Source: Afifella marina DSM 2698 (GTDB lineage Bacteria; Pseudomonadota; Alphaproteobacteria; Rhizobiales; Afifellaceae). Taken from it: 64,000 nt of DNA. The position numbers were made by a program, and so were the translations under genes. The stretch lies in the NCBI RefSeq assembly GCF_900102695.1, contig NZ_FMVW01000003.1, positions 1 to 64,000 of the forward strand, given 5' to 3'. Below, piece after piece: positions 32,767 through 40,389 of the stretch; positions within the stretch are counted from its first letter, which is position 1, and each line of letters begins with the position of its first letter. The notes beneath the pieces were generated by a model. The model had not been told where the DNA came from, made no database searches, and saw only the letters and a program-made list of their open reading frames with translations.

Positions 32767-34486
32767 TGTCGATCCAGTTCCGCAAGCTGGTGAGCTGACG
32801 GACCAGATCGCTTTCACGGATTGCATCGTTGCCAAGATGGCCGGAAATCGCCGCCGCCCACTCACGGCCCCAGCTTTGCCGCTTGAACCAGCCGCTGTTG
32901 TTGTTCCTGCTTTCCTTTGCAGCTCGACCAAGTGCTGTACGCAGCTCTTGCGAGTCGATCCACACCACGAAATCGCGGTCAAAGCCCGGCCCGAACTGAC
33001 TTTGCACCTGATCCAAAAGGCGCGCATCGTCGTTCCAGATAGCACGCGCGGCGTCAAAAGATGCCAAAACGCCTTCCCATGGAATATCCGCAAACACGCG
33101 TTCTTCTATGGATAGCTCCCCGCCCCACTTGGCGACGGTGATACCGGCTTCGCGCAAAGCCCGCGCATGCGCATCTGAAAATTGTTCGGGTTCGTCGGAA
33201 TCGACGAGAACCGCAACGTCGTACCCGAGAGCTTTCAGGTTCTCGGCAATTTCTTTGATCTTACTCGCACCGTTCGCATCAAACAGGGAAACGCCGCGAT
33301 AGGCCAAGCTATCCTCACCTTCGGACTCGACCCAGTGGTCATCTAGTCCGCGCAGAAAACCAACCTCGGTCGCGCCTTCGCAAACGATAATCTTGGGTGC
33401 CAAAAAAGCCTCGGCACCCGATCGAATTTTGCCCTGAATCGAGTCGGCAATCGCTGGCTTGTTCGCCGTCACGACGTCGATATGCCCGCTGTCGCAGTGG
33501 ACGATGTTCAGATCGGCCACGGTCAGCTCGCGCAGCACGACTGGCGAATGGGTAGTCAGGAAGTATTGCCCGGTTCCGTCCTCTTTCAGATGTTGCAGGA
33601 GCCGTGCAATGCGATGGGGTTCAAGCCCAATTTCTACCTCATCAAACAGGGTGATATGCGGTGTGCGCAGTGCCTGCTTCTGCAATCCGGTGGTGAGCAT
33701 ACGCCTGGAACCCAATCCGAGCTGCCGTAGCGGCATATCGCCATCATGCAAGGCCAGACCTGCCATCCGTACGTTTATGGCGTCCGTATCCAGATGAGCC
33801 TTGTAGGCGGCACCAACATTCACGCCAAGTGCGCGAGCGGTCGTCTCTGCCACGCCCGCAACTTCATCAAAGCCAGTCAAGTCCTCCGCGCGACGGGATT
33901 CCAGAGCCGCTTTGGCTGCGCGGGCCGCGCCTGCCAAAGAAGAGCTGATATTCTCAGTCTCGGTGAGCTGACTTAGAATCGACCCGCGTGACCAGGTAAG
34001 ATGTCGGTCGGACACCGCACCGATAAGGCTGACAGCCACCTTCGCCCGATCGGTTGCCTTGAATGAGACACCCTCATCCTCATCATTCTTGATAACAGAC
34101 CATGATGGTTCCAAATCGTCGGACACGGCAAGGCGGATGCGCAGCGCATCTTCCAGACCCTCGCCAGGATCATTCGTGCGGGCAAGTGTCCGGGCATTCC
34201 AGCCGCAAAGCCAATGGCCATACTTTTCAAGATCGCGGAATGTATCCGGAAGATCGCCCAGAACGACTTCGATCGTGATCGTATTTGCCGGATTACAATG
34301 GTAAAAATCGGCGTCATCGAAGGACTGATTCCATTGCGGATGGAACACGCGGCGGAGGGCTTCAAGAATTGTCGATTTGGTAGAATCACCTCGGCCTATT
34401 AAGCAAAGGATGCGGCAATCCGGAACCGGCCAATCAAGCTCGCGGATACCCCGAAAATTTCTCACCGAAAGATGACGTATCCGCAT
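32759..34486 (-). CDS. gajA: Gabija protein GajA, OLD-family ATPase/TOPRIM nuclease
   Basis: 575 residues, matching GajA length. The ABC-ATPase part has MRIRHLSVRNFRGI at the start, a variant P-loop GRGDSTKST (Thr instead of Gly before Lys), QLGLGSRRMLTTGL as signature and ITLFDEVEIGLEPHR as Walker B. The TOPRIM nuclease follows: IIVCEGATEVGFLRGL and VAVLVDSDEPEQ supply the acidic metal site. GAGG precedes the ATG at 34486. First gene of the Gabija operon. Confidence 0.85.
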   Translation of the reverse strand: MRIRHLSVRNFRGIRELDWPVPDCRILCLIGRGDSTKSTILEALRRVFHPQWNQSFDDADFYHCNPANTITIEVVLGDLPDTFRDLEKYGHWLCGWNARTLARTNDPGEGLEDALRIRLAVSDDLEPSWSVIKNDEDEGVSFKATDRAKVAVSLIGAVSDRHLTWSRGSILSQLTETENISSSLAGAARAAKAALESRRAEDLTGFDEVAGVAETTARALGVNVGAAYKAHLDTDAINVRMAGLALHDGDMPLRQLGLGSRRMLTTGLQKQALRTPHITLFDEVEIGLEPHRIARLLQHLKEDGTGQYFLTTHSPVVLRELTVADLNIVHCDSGHIDVVTANKPAIADSIQGKIRSGAEAFLAPKIIVCEGATEVGFLRGLDDHWVESEGEDSLAYRGVSLFDANGASKIKEIAENLKALGYDVAVLVDSDEPEQFSDAHARALREAGITVAKWGGELSIEERVFADIPWEGVLASFDAARAIWNDDARLLDQVQSQFGPGFDRDFVVWIDSQELRTALGRAAKESRNNNSGWFKRQSWGREWAAAISGHLGNDAIRESDLVRQLTSLRNWIDNV

Positions 34487-34495
34487 GGCGCTGCC

Positions 34496-34861
34496 TCAAC
34501 TTCCCGCAGCTTCGGCGCCGATATGTCCAGCGAAGATTGTGATGAAGGTTTTCAGGCTGGCAATGTCGGACCCCGGAGCATTGGCTCCCAGTTTTTCAAA
34601 TCGCACGACATATCCAGCAACAATCATGTTTTTCGAATCCATGAACAAATTAGGAACCAACGCCCAATTGTAGTCAACCAACAATTGCCTTTCGTGTGTC
34701 GGCGGCCTCCCGGAGAATTTTCGGTATTCATTTGGCTTCAATAGGTGAGCAAAACGCTCTGTGACAATGACGGCGGTGCAGCGGCCGGACGCTGCGAGTG
34801 ATTGAACGGCGATACGTGCCAATGGCGATGCGAGGCTCGATGCCGATGCGCCGCCACACAA
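34496..34861 (-). CDS. Possible truncated ORF upstream of gajA
   Basis: An open frame of up to 121 codons ends 10 bases before gajA, read from a TTG because no early ATG exists. The C-terminal part (LLVDYNWALVPNLFMDSKNM, then IVAGYVVRFEKLGANAPG) looks protein-like, the N-terminal part less so. It may be the remnant of a gene cut by island rearrangement, or a real small gene with another start. No family recognised. Confidence 0.3.
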   Translation of the reverse strand: MCGGASASSLASPLARIAVQSLAASGRCTAVIVTERFAHLLKPNEYRKFSGRPPTHERQLLVDYNWALVPNLFMDSKNMIVAGYVVRFEKLGANAPGSDIASLKTFITIFAGHIGAEAAGS

Positions 34862-35005
34862 GCAGGGTGATCCAACGACCCGATGTTGGCCGGGATGAAA
34901 CGCCGGACCGTTTCACTGGCGCTGTGCAGGCTCAATGCCTGGGCGGTGCCACAGGCCGGGAGGGATGCAACGGGAGGCGCGCAGCGGGCCTCCCTTGCCA
35001 GGATG

Positions 35006-35022
35006 GTGCTGTATTACAGCAC
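35006..35022. repeat. Perfect 17-base palindrome upstream of the Gabija operon
   Basis: GTGCTGTA and TACAGCAC are exact inverted arms around a single T. It lies 3' of the small HTH gene and about 520 bases ahead of gajA. A GGGAGGC...GCCTCCC hairpin lies at about 34973-34994, left of it. The stretch 34862-35112 otherwise contains no supportable gene. Confidence 0.4.
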
Positions 35023-35112
35023 ACATCTTGCGGAACGACTTAAGTGAACGGTGCCATGTAATTCCAGGGTCACCAACGGTGCAATTTGAATGCACCGGAT
35101 CAGCCCTCTCCT

Positions 35113-35496
35113 TCAATGGTGCGAGCCGGCCACCTTATCTGTCGCCAGCAATCTGTCGATCGCCGCGACGGCTGCTGCCAGCTCGGCTCGCGCATGTACA
35201 AGGTCGAGGTCGACGACAACCTGTTCCCGTGCCGCCATCACCAGGAAGGCCTTCAAGACCGCATCTGAGTGGTGCGCCAGCATCACAAGGTGCGGTCCGC
35301 TTGGTCCGTTATTGGCAGCAAGCCAGTTGACGGCGGTGCGCTCTCCGGCGCCTGTCCAGCGCCGGATCGTTTTCAAAGCACGGTGGGTACTGCCAAGCTC
35401 ACCGTGAAGCGCTGCTGCGATCACCGCCGCATAGGCTGCAGCGTCGTATCGACCGGTCAGTCCATCATGCAAAGTCATGCCGGTTTTCGGCAACAT
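35113..35496 (-). CDS. Small DNA-binding-type protein divergent from the recombinase operon
   Basis: 127 residues, ATG 35496 with TAGGAGG eight bases upstream. The central part (RALKTIRRWTGAGERTAVNW, then LAANNGPSGPHLVMLAHHSD) resembles a helix-turn-helix seen in small island proteins of alphaproteobacteria. It lies head-to-head with the serine recombinase/ParB/ParB operon with a 107-base gap, so it is a likely regulator of that module. Confidence 0.6.
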   Translation of the reverse strand: MLPKTGMTLHDGLTGRYDAAAYAAVIAAALHGELGSTHRALKTIRRWTGAGERTAVNWLAANNGPSGPHLVMLAHHSDAVLKAFLVMAAREQVVVDLDLVHARAELAAAVAAIDRLLATDKVAGSHH

Positions 35497-35603
35497 GTTG
35501 CATCCTCCTAACAGCTATAGTCACGGCCGTCTTCCGTTGCCCGGCGCGAGACTTCGCGACGGGTTTCTGTGCTTCAAGCGCGTCGAATTGATGGCTGGAC
35601 GAG

Positions 35604-37172
35604 GTGGTACATCGAAGTGGTGAGCAACAGTTCGATCGCGAACGTGCCGGTTCCCTCCGGGCGGCAGAATACGTGCGCATGTCGACGGAGCATCAACGCT
35701 ATTCCACCGAGAACCAGTCTGATGTCATCCGGCGCTATGCTGCACACCGCGGTATCGAAATCGTCCGCACCTATGTTGACGCCGGCCGTAGCGGATTGAA
35801 CATCGAAGGCCGTTCCGGCCTTCAGCAGCTCATCGCCGATATCGAAAGTGGCACTGCCGATTTCTCGGTCGTGCTGGTCTACGACATCAGCCGCTGGGGG
35901 CGTTTTCAGGATGCGGATGAAAGCGCCTTTTACGAGTACCGCTGCCGCCGCGCTGGCGTTCGCGTCGAATACTGCGCCGAGCAGTTCGACAATGACGGCA
36001 GCATCGGCTCCGACGTGCAAAAGGTCGTCAAGCGGCGGATGGCGGCCGAGTACAGCCGCGAGCTATCGGTCAAGGTGTTTCAGGGACAGTGCCGGCTGAT
36101 CGAACTCGGGTTTCGTCAGGGCGGGCCGGCAGGATTCGGTCTGCGTCGCGAATTGCGTGACGAGCATGGCCGTCCAAAAGGCCTGCTCGGTGCGGGCGAA
36201 CATAAAAGCATCCAGACCGATCGCGTCGTTCTCGTTCCGGGTCCGCCGGAGGAAGTGGCGATCGTCCGCTGGATTTATCGGCGCTTCGTCAATGATCGGA
36301 AGGATGAGAGTGCAATCGCGGCTGAGTTGAACGCGCGCAGCGTCGTCACCGATCTCGGCCGTCGGTGGACGAAGGGCACGGTCCACCAGATCCTGATTAA
36401 CGAGAAATATCTCGGCAACAATGTCTGGAACCGCGTCTCATCCAAGCTGAAGCAACGGCGGACTTCGAATGATCCGTCGATGTGGGTTCGGGCTGACGGC
36501 GTTTTCGAAGGCATTGTCGACCAGGTGCTCTTCGCTGCCGCGCGCGAAATCATCGATGCGCGATCGCGTCATCTCTCCGATGACGAGATGCTGACGCTCC
36601 TCTGCGCCCTGTTCGAAGCCAACGGCCTTCTCTCCGGTCTCATCATTGATGAGGCCGAGAACTGCCCGTCAAGCAGCGCTTTCCGGAGCCGTTTCAGCGG
36701 ATTGCTCAAGGCCTATGCGCTGGTAGGCTTCTCGCCGGATCGTGACTATCGCTATGTCGAGGTGAACCGGGCATTGCGTCGTCGGCATCCGCAGGTTGTG
36801 GCCGATACCATCGCCGGCATCGAACGGATCGGCGGGCGCGTCGAGAAAGACCCGCTCACGGAACTGCTGACCATCAATCGCGAGTTCACGGCGTCCCTGA
36901 CGATCGTCCGGTGCTTTGAAACCGGAGCCGGATCACTGCGATGGAAGGTGCGACTGGACCGCAGCCTGCTCCCCGACATCACGATCGCCGTGCGCATGAA
37001 TCGGATGAACAATGAGCCGCAGGATTACCTGCTGCTTCCGAGCCTCGATATGGATGCCGACGTGCTGCGCCTCGGCGAAGAGAACGGCATCTGGATCGAC
37101 GCCTATCGCTTCGACTCGCTCGCGCCGCTGTTCGAACTGGCAGAGCGGGTTCCCATCCAGGAGGTGGCCTGA
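35604..37172 (+). CDS. Serine recombinase with atypical C-terminal region
   Basis: 522 residues from a GTG start. The catalytic domain has the nucleophile in AEYVRMSTEHQ, plus VVLVYDISRWGRF and EYSRELSVKVF (the long helix). The recombinase DNA-binding domain follows (GGPAGFGLRR, then AELNARSVVTDLGRRWTKGT, VHQILINEKYLGNNVWNR). Instead of a zinc ribbon and coiled coil, the C-terminal 180 residues are a different domain without a Cys cluster. It is directly coupled (TGATG) to two ParB-family genes. Its target is unknown; being inside the island, it may manage or maintain it rather than integrate it. Confidence 0.8.
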   Translation: MVHRSGEQQFDRERAGSLRAAEYVRMSTEHQRYSTENQSDVIRRYAAHRGIEIVRTYVDAGRSGLNIEGRSGLQQLIADIESGTADFSVVLVYDISRWGRFQDADESAFYEYRCRRAGVRVEYCAEQFDNDGSIGSDVQKVVKRRMAAEYSRELSVKVFQGQCRLIELGFRQGGPAGFGLRRELRDEHGRPKGLLGAGEHKSIQTDRVVLVPGPPEEVAIVRWIYRRFVNDRKDESAIAAELNARSVVTDLGRRWTKGTVHQILINEKYLGNNVWNRVSSKLKQRRTSNDPSMWVRADGVFEGIVDQVLFAAAREIIDARSRHLSDDEMLTLLCALFEANGLLSGLIIDEAENCPSSSAFRSRFSGLLKAYALVGFSPDRDYRYVEVNRALRRRHPQVVADTIAGIERIGGRVEKDPLTELLTINREFTASLTIVRCFETGAGSLRWKVRLDRSLLPDITIAVRMNRMNNEPQDYLLLPSLDMDADVLRLGEENGIWIDAYRFDSLAPLFELAERVPIQEVA

Positions 37173-38062
37173 TGAGTACCGCCCAACACTCACGGCATGT
37201 CGAGCTGGTTCCCGTCGATCGGATTACCGTCCTTAATCCGCGTGCCCGCAACAAGAAGATATTTCGGGAAATCGTCGCGAATATCGCAGCGGTCGGTCTC
37301 AAGCGCCCGATCACCGTGACGCGGCGCGACGGTCCGGAAGGCCTGCATTACGATCTGGTCTGCGGGCAAGGACGCCTCGAAGCGTTTCAGCAGTTGGGGC
37401 AACGCGAAATCCCGGCCTTTGTCATCGAAGCCGACCAGCAGGCCTGTCTGGTCAAGAGCCTGGTCGAGAATTGCGCGCGGCGCCAGCATCGCGCCATCGA
37501 TCTTGTCCATGACATTGGCGGCATGAAAGAGCGCGGCTATGCCGACGCGGATATCGCGCGCAAAACGGGACTCTCGCTTGAATATGTGAAGGGCGTTGCG
37601 CGACTGCTCTCACGCGGCGAACAACGACTACTGCGGGCCGTTGAGTCCGGGCACATTCCTGTCAGCGTTGCGGTCGAGATCGCCGACGCCAATGATGAAG
37701 GCGTACAGGAAGCCCTGCATCAGGCTTATGAGAAGAACCTCCTTCGTGGCCGGAAGCTGATTGCCGCGAAGCGCCTTGTCGAGAGCCGTCGGCGTCGCGG
37801 CAAGGGTCTCTCCAACAACGCCAAGGCGCGACCGCGGATGTCATCTGACGCTCTGGTCAAGGCGTACCAGGAAGATACCGACCGCAAACGCTTTCTGATC
37901 CGCAAGGCCGATGCAACGCGCAGCCGTCTCATCTTCATCGCGCATGCGATGCGGGAGTTGCTGCATGACGATCGCTTTGCCGATCTTCTGAAAACCGAAG
38001 GGCTCGACAGTCTGCCGAAAAAGCTTGCGGCGCGGATGGATCGGCAGGAGCTGGCGAGATGA
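37172..38062 (+). CDS. ParB-family protein with RepB C-terminal-like domain
   Basis: 296 residues. The N-terminal ParB/Srx domain has VELVPVDRITVLNPRARN, VCGQGRLEAFQQLG (the ParB box, Gly-x-Gly-Arg instead of Gly-x-Arg-Arg) and LVENCARRQHRAIDLV. A helix-turn-helix follows (DADIARKTGLSLEYVKGVAR). The C-terminal 70 residues resemble RepB-type partition proteins. Start overlaps the recombinase stop by one base. Second gene of a three-gene operon. Confidence 0.75.
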   Translation: MSTAQHSRHVELVPVDRITVLNPRARNKKIFREIVANIAAVGLKRPITVTRRDGPEGLHYDLVCGQGRLEAFQQLGQREIPAFVIEADQQACLVKSLVENCARRQHRAIDLVHDIGGMKERGYADADIARKTGLSLEYVKGVARLLSRGEQRLLRAVESGHIPVSVAVEIADANDEGVQEALHQAYEKNLLRGRKLIAAKRLVESRRRRGKGLSNNAKARPRMSSDALVKAYQEDTDRKRFLIRKADATRSRLIFIAHAMRELLHDDRFADLLKTEGLDSLPKKLAARMDRQELAR

Positions 38063-38958
38063 ACCGCATGTCGCCGCCGCAGCCAGTCGCGATGGCCTTC
38101 GAGCGGAAGACGCGCGTGATCCCGCTGGCGGACATCACGCCGCTACGGCTTGTATCGGACGATCTAAAGAAGACGCAGAAATTCGGCCAGATCCGTTCAT
38201 CGATCCAGCAGTCCGGTCTCGTTGAGCCGCCCGTCGTTGCGCCGGAACGCGGTAGCGCCGGCAAATACCTTTTGCTCGACGGACACCTTCGGCTGGCGGT
38301 GCTGGCCGAAATGGGTACGACGGAGGTGAACTGTCTGATCGCCACCGACGACGAGGCCTACACCTATAACAAGCGCATCAGCCGTCTCGCCATCGTTCAG
38401 GAACATCAGATGATCCTCAACGCTATCGAGCGAGGCGTATCGGAAGAGGTCATCGCCAAGGTGCTGAACGTCAATGTCCAGCACATCCGGCTCAAGCGTC
38501 GGCTGCTCTCCGGCATATGTCCGGAAGCGATCGAGATGCTGAAAGACAAGCATGTGCCGATCAACACGTTCACCGAACTGCGCAAAATGAAGCCGCTGCG
38601 CCAGATCGAGGCGGCGCAGCTGATGGTCGCGATGAACAAATACTCGGTGTCCTACGCAAAATCGCTGCTCGGCGCGACGCCACAGTCACAGTTGATCGAT
38701 ACCGCCAAGCCCAAAAAGATTGATGGGCTGAGCGACGAACAGATCGCGCTGATGGAACAGGAATCGGCCAATCTCGACCGCGAATTCCGGCTGCTCGAAG
38801 AGACCTATGGTGACGATCACCTCGATCTGGTTCTCGCGACCGGTTACGTCAAGCGGCTCATTGAGAATGCTCGGCTTGTGCGCTTTCTCGCGCAGCATTA
38901 TCCGGAGTTGCTGATGGAATTCCAGAAAATCACCGACAGCCCTCAGGCACATAGCTGA
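38059..38958 (+). CDS. ParB N-terminal-domain protein, partner of the preceding gene
   Basis: 299 residues. VIPLADITPLRLVSDDLKKT and LLLDGHLRLAVLAEMG place a ParB/Srx domain N-terminally (DGHxRL box); the helix-turn-helix region VIAKVLNVNVQHIRLKRRL follows. It overlaps the previous gene by four bases (ATGA). Divergent sequence from its neighbour, so the two probably form a hetero-complex or have distinct DNA sites. Role in the recombinase module unknown. Confidence 0.75.
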   Translation: MNRMSPPQPVAMAFERKTRVIPLADITPLRLVSDDLKKTQKFGQIRSSIQQSGLVEPPVVAPERGSAGKYLLLDGHLRLAVLAEMGTTEVNCLIATDDEAYTYNKRISRLAIVQEHQMILNAIERGVSEEVIAKVLNVNVQHIRLKRRLLSGICPEAIEMLKDKHVPINTFTELRKMKPLRQIEAAQLMVAMNKYSVSYAKSLLGATPQSQLIDTAKPKKIDGLSDEQIALMEQESANLDREFRLLEETYGDDHLDLVLATGYVKRLIENARLVRFLAQHYPELLMEFQKITDSPQAHS

Positions 38959-39053
38959 ACCGTGGCGCCGGCGAGATGCCGCGCCCAGCCCGGCCTCAAG
39001 AGCTGTGTGTACCGGCGCGTGAGTCGGGTTCGGAGCCGTCATCGGTGATCGCA

Positions 39054-39377
39054 TTAGTATTCCTCGGCCAGCATGATGGTCAGGACACGGCGCGTAACCG
39101 CAGGTTCAGCCGGGTCGGGGCTGAGGTACTGATAATCGGCGTCGTAGTAGTCGATCTTCCAGAAGACCGTCCCGACCTCCTCGATCTCGAACGCCCCGAA
39201 ATCGTGCTCGCCGTAAGGGTCATCGCCTTCGGTAAAGGCGGAGAATGTGCGCACGGCGGTGATGACCGCCTCGCGCTTGTCGTCCGGCAAGGCCCTGATC
39301 CCTTCGGTGAACACCACCCTCCCCGTAAGGAAGGTGGTGCGCAACAGATCATTTAGCTCGGCGATCCGGGCGCTCAT
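39054..39377 (-). CDS. DUF3768 family protein
   Basis: 107 residues. The conserved pattern IAELNDLLRTT, then GDDPYGEHDFGAFE and VFWKIDYYDADYQYLSPDPA, ending RRVLTIMLAEEY, identifies DUF3768, common on alphaproteobacterial plasmids and islands. Start overlaps the upstream gene stop by four bases. No biochemical role known. Confidence 0.85.
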   Translation of the reverse strand: MSARIAELNDLLRTTFLTGRVVFTEGIRALPDDKREAVITAVRTFSAFTEGDDPYGEHDFGAFEIEEVGTVFWKIDYYDADYQYLSPDPAEPAVTRRVLTIMLAEEY

Positions 39378-39622
39378 TGCGCGCCTCCATCATCATCGCC
39401 ATTGACTGGAAGGACGAAGATGACGCCCTGGCGCTGGGTCAATTCGACGGGAATGATGTCGAGGCTGAGGATGCCGCCCGTCTTACCGTTCTTGCGAGGC
39501 CAGACGGCGCCGATCTCTTTTGGGCGGCCGAGAATGTCGCTGCCCCTCTGATCCTGTCCGACGATGCGGGAGAACGTCACCCGGAATAGCGGACGGTCGT
39601 GTTTTTGGTTTCTGTCAGTCAT
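39374..39622 (-). CDS. Small conserved island protein
   Basis: 82 residues. The segment EIGAVWPRKNGKTGGILSLD resembles the GAxWPHxxGKG pattern of small proteins often found beside ArdC and DUF3768 on mobile elements. It is the first gene of a minus-strand pair and sits behind copy B of the conserved leader. A single-stranded-DNA- or regulatory role is conceivable, but nothing specific can be claimed. Confidence 0.6.
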   Translation of the reverse strand: MTDRNQKHDRPLFRVTFSRIVGQDQRGSDILGRPKEIGAVWPRKNGKTGGILSLDIIPVELTQRQGVIFVLPVNGDDDGGAQ

Positions 39623-39651
39623 GGTTTTTCCTTTCTGTTGCGGTCGCGCCT

Positions 39652-39784
39652 ATCGCGACCTGATGGCGTCCGACCGACAGGGCGACACAACCCACGCACC
39701 CCGAAGGGGCGGGCGAAGCGGAAAGACGGCGCATGCCGTTGCGTGCGGATGGGGCGTTCTGTCAGGACAGCCGGGTAATCAGGT
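39652..39784 (-). repeat. Conserved leader block, copy B
   Basis: Matches the block before ardC (20338-20467), with the 47-base core at 39696-39742. It carries the same CACCCCGAAGGGGCGGGC hairpin and the flanking CCTGATGGCGTCCG and GGACAGCC pieces. Gene orientation relative to the block is the same in both cases, which favours a cis-acting element for transcription or translation. Confidence 0.6.
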
Positions 39785-39850
39785 CGCTGCCGGCGTGACC
39801 GTTTGAACAGACAAGGATGTGATTGACCGGAAGCCTTCCGGCCGCCGGTT

Positions 39851-40025
39851 TCGGAAAGTCTGGACCGCCATCCGACACTGATCGGAAAGCTGTTCGATCG
39901 GCCGCTCCGGCAATCGGAATGCCTGATCGCGTGAATCGGAAAAGCCCGATGGAGGCCTTCCCTCAACTTGATCATCCCGGTTCGGCCTGTACCCTGACCG
40001 GAACCTACTGAAGCTCATTTCCGAT
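39851..40025. repeat. Spaced TCGGAAA repeats
   Basis: TCGGAAAGTC at 39851, TCGGAAAGC at 39882, TCGGAATGC at 39914, TCGGAAAAGC at 39936, and inverted TTTCCGATC at about 40018-40026. The first three are 31 and 32 bases apart, about three helical turns. A perfect CCGGAAG/CTTCCGG palindrome lies at 39827-39841. The region between two divergent gene groups is otherwise empty (39785-40035) and could bind one of the island's regulators. Confidence 0.4.
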
Positions 40026-40035
40026 CGGGGGATTG

Positions 40036-40389
40036 ATGATCGACCGCAAAGCCGCTGACCACGCTGTGAATGCTCGCACGGCATCTGATCGCTTACGGCT
40101 GGAGGTTCTGGCTGAAGGGTTGGGATTGCGGATATTGCCGGCGGCGGTCGGTTCGCAGAACCTGCTCTCGTACATTCTCAACGATCGCGGTGTGATCGCG
40201 CGGATCGAGACATGCCAGGTTGGCGGTCTGCGATGGCTCGGCCACTGGATCGCCGGAACCAACGCCGGATGCGGCACGACAGAGGAAGAGCTGCTTCGCG
40301 ACATTGCACGTCAGTTCGACCGGGCGACGCGACGGACACCGTGGCGATCTCTGGCCTGGCCTGCAGAGATGATCGGGGAATCGGTGTGA
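40036..40389 (+). CDS. Hypothetical protein preceding a metallopeptidase
   Basis: 117 residues from ATG 40036. No membrane helix or signal peptide. The central part (RLRLEVLAEGLGLRILPAAV, then RGVIARIETCQVGGLRWLGH) has a mixed alpha/beta look. The TGA overlaps the GTG start of the metallopeptidase gene (GTGA), so the two are co-translated and may function together. Family not recognised. Confidence 0.6.
   Translation: MIDRKAADHAVNARTASDRLRLEVLAEGLGLRILPAAVGSQNLLSYILNDRGVIARIETCQVGGLRWLGHWIAGTNAGCGTTEEELLRDIARQFDRATRRTPWRSLAWPAEMIGESV

Noticed and set aside
34728-34916. Arg/His-rich minus-strand frames between the small HTH gene and gajA as transposase remnants
   Set aside because: No recognisable transposase motif; composition is that of shadow frames.
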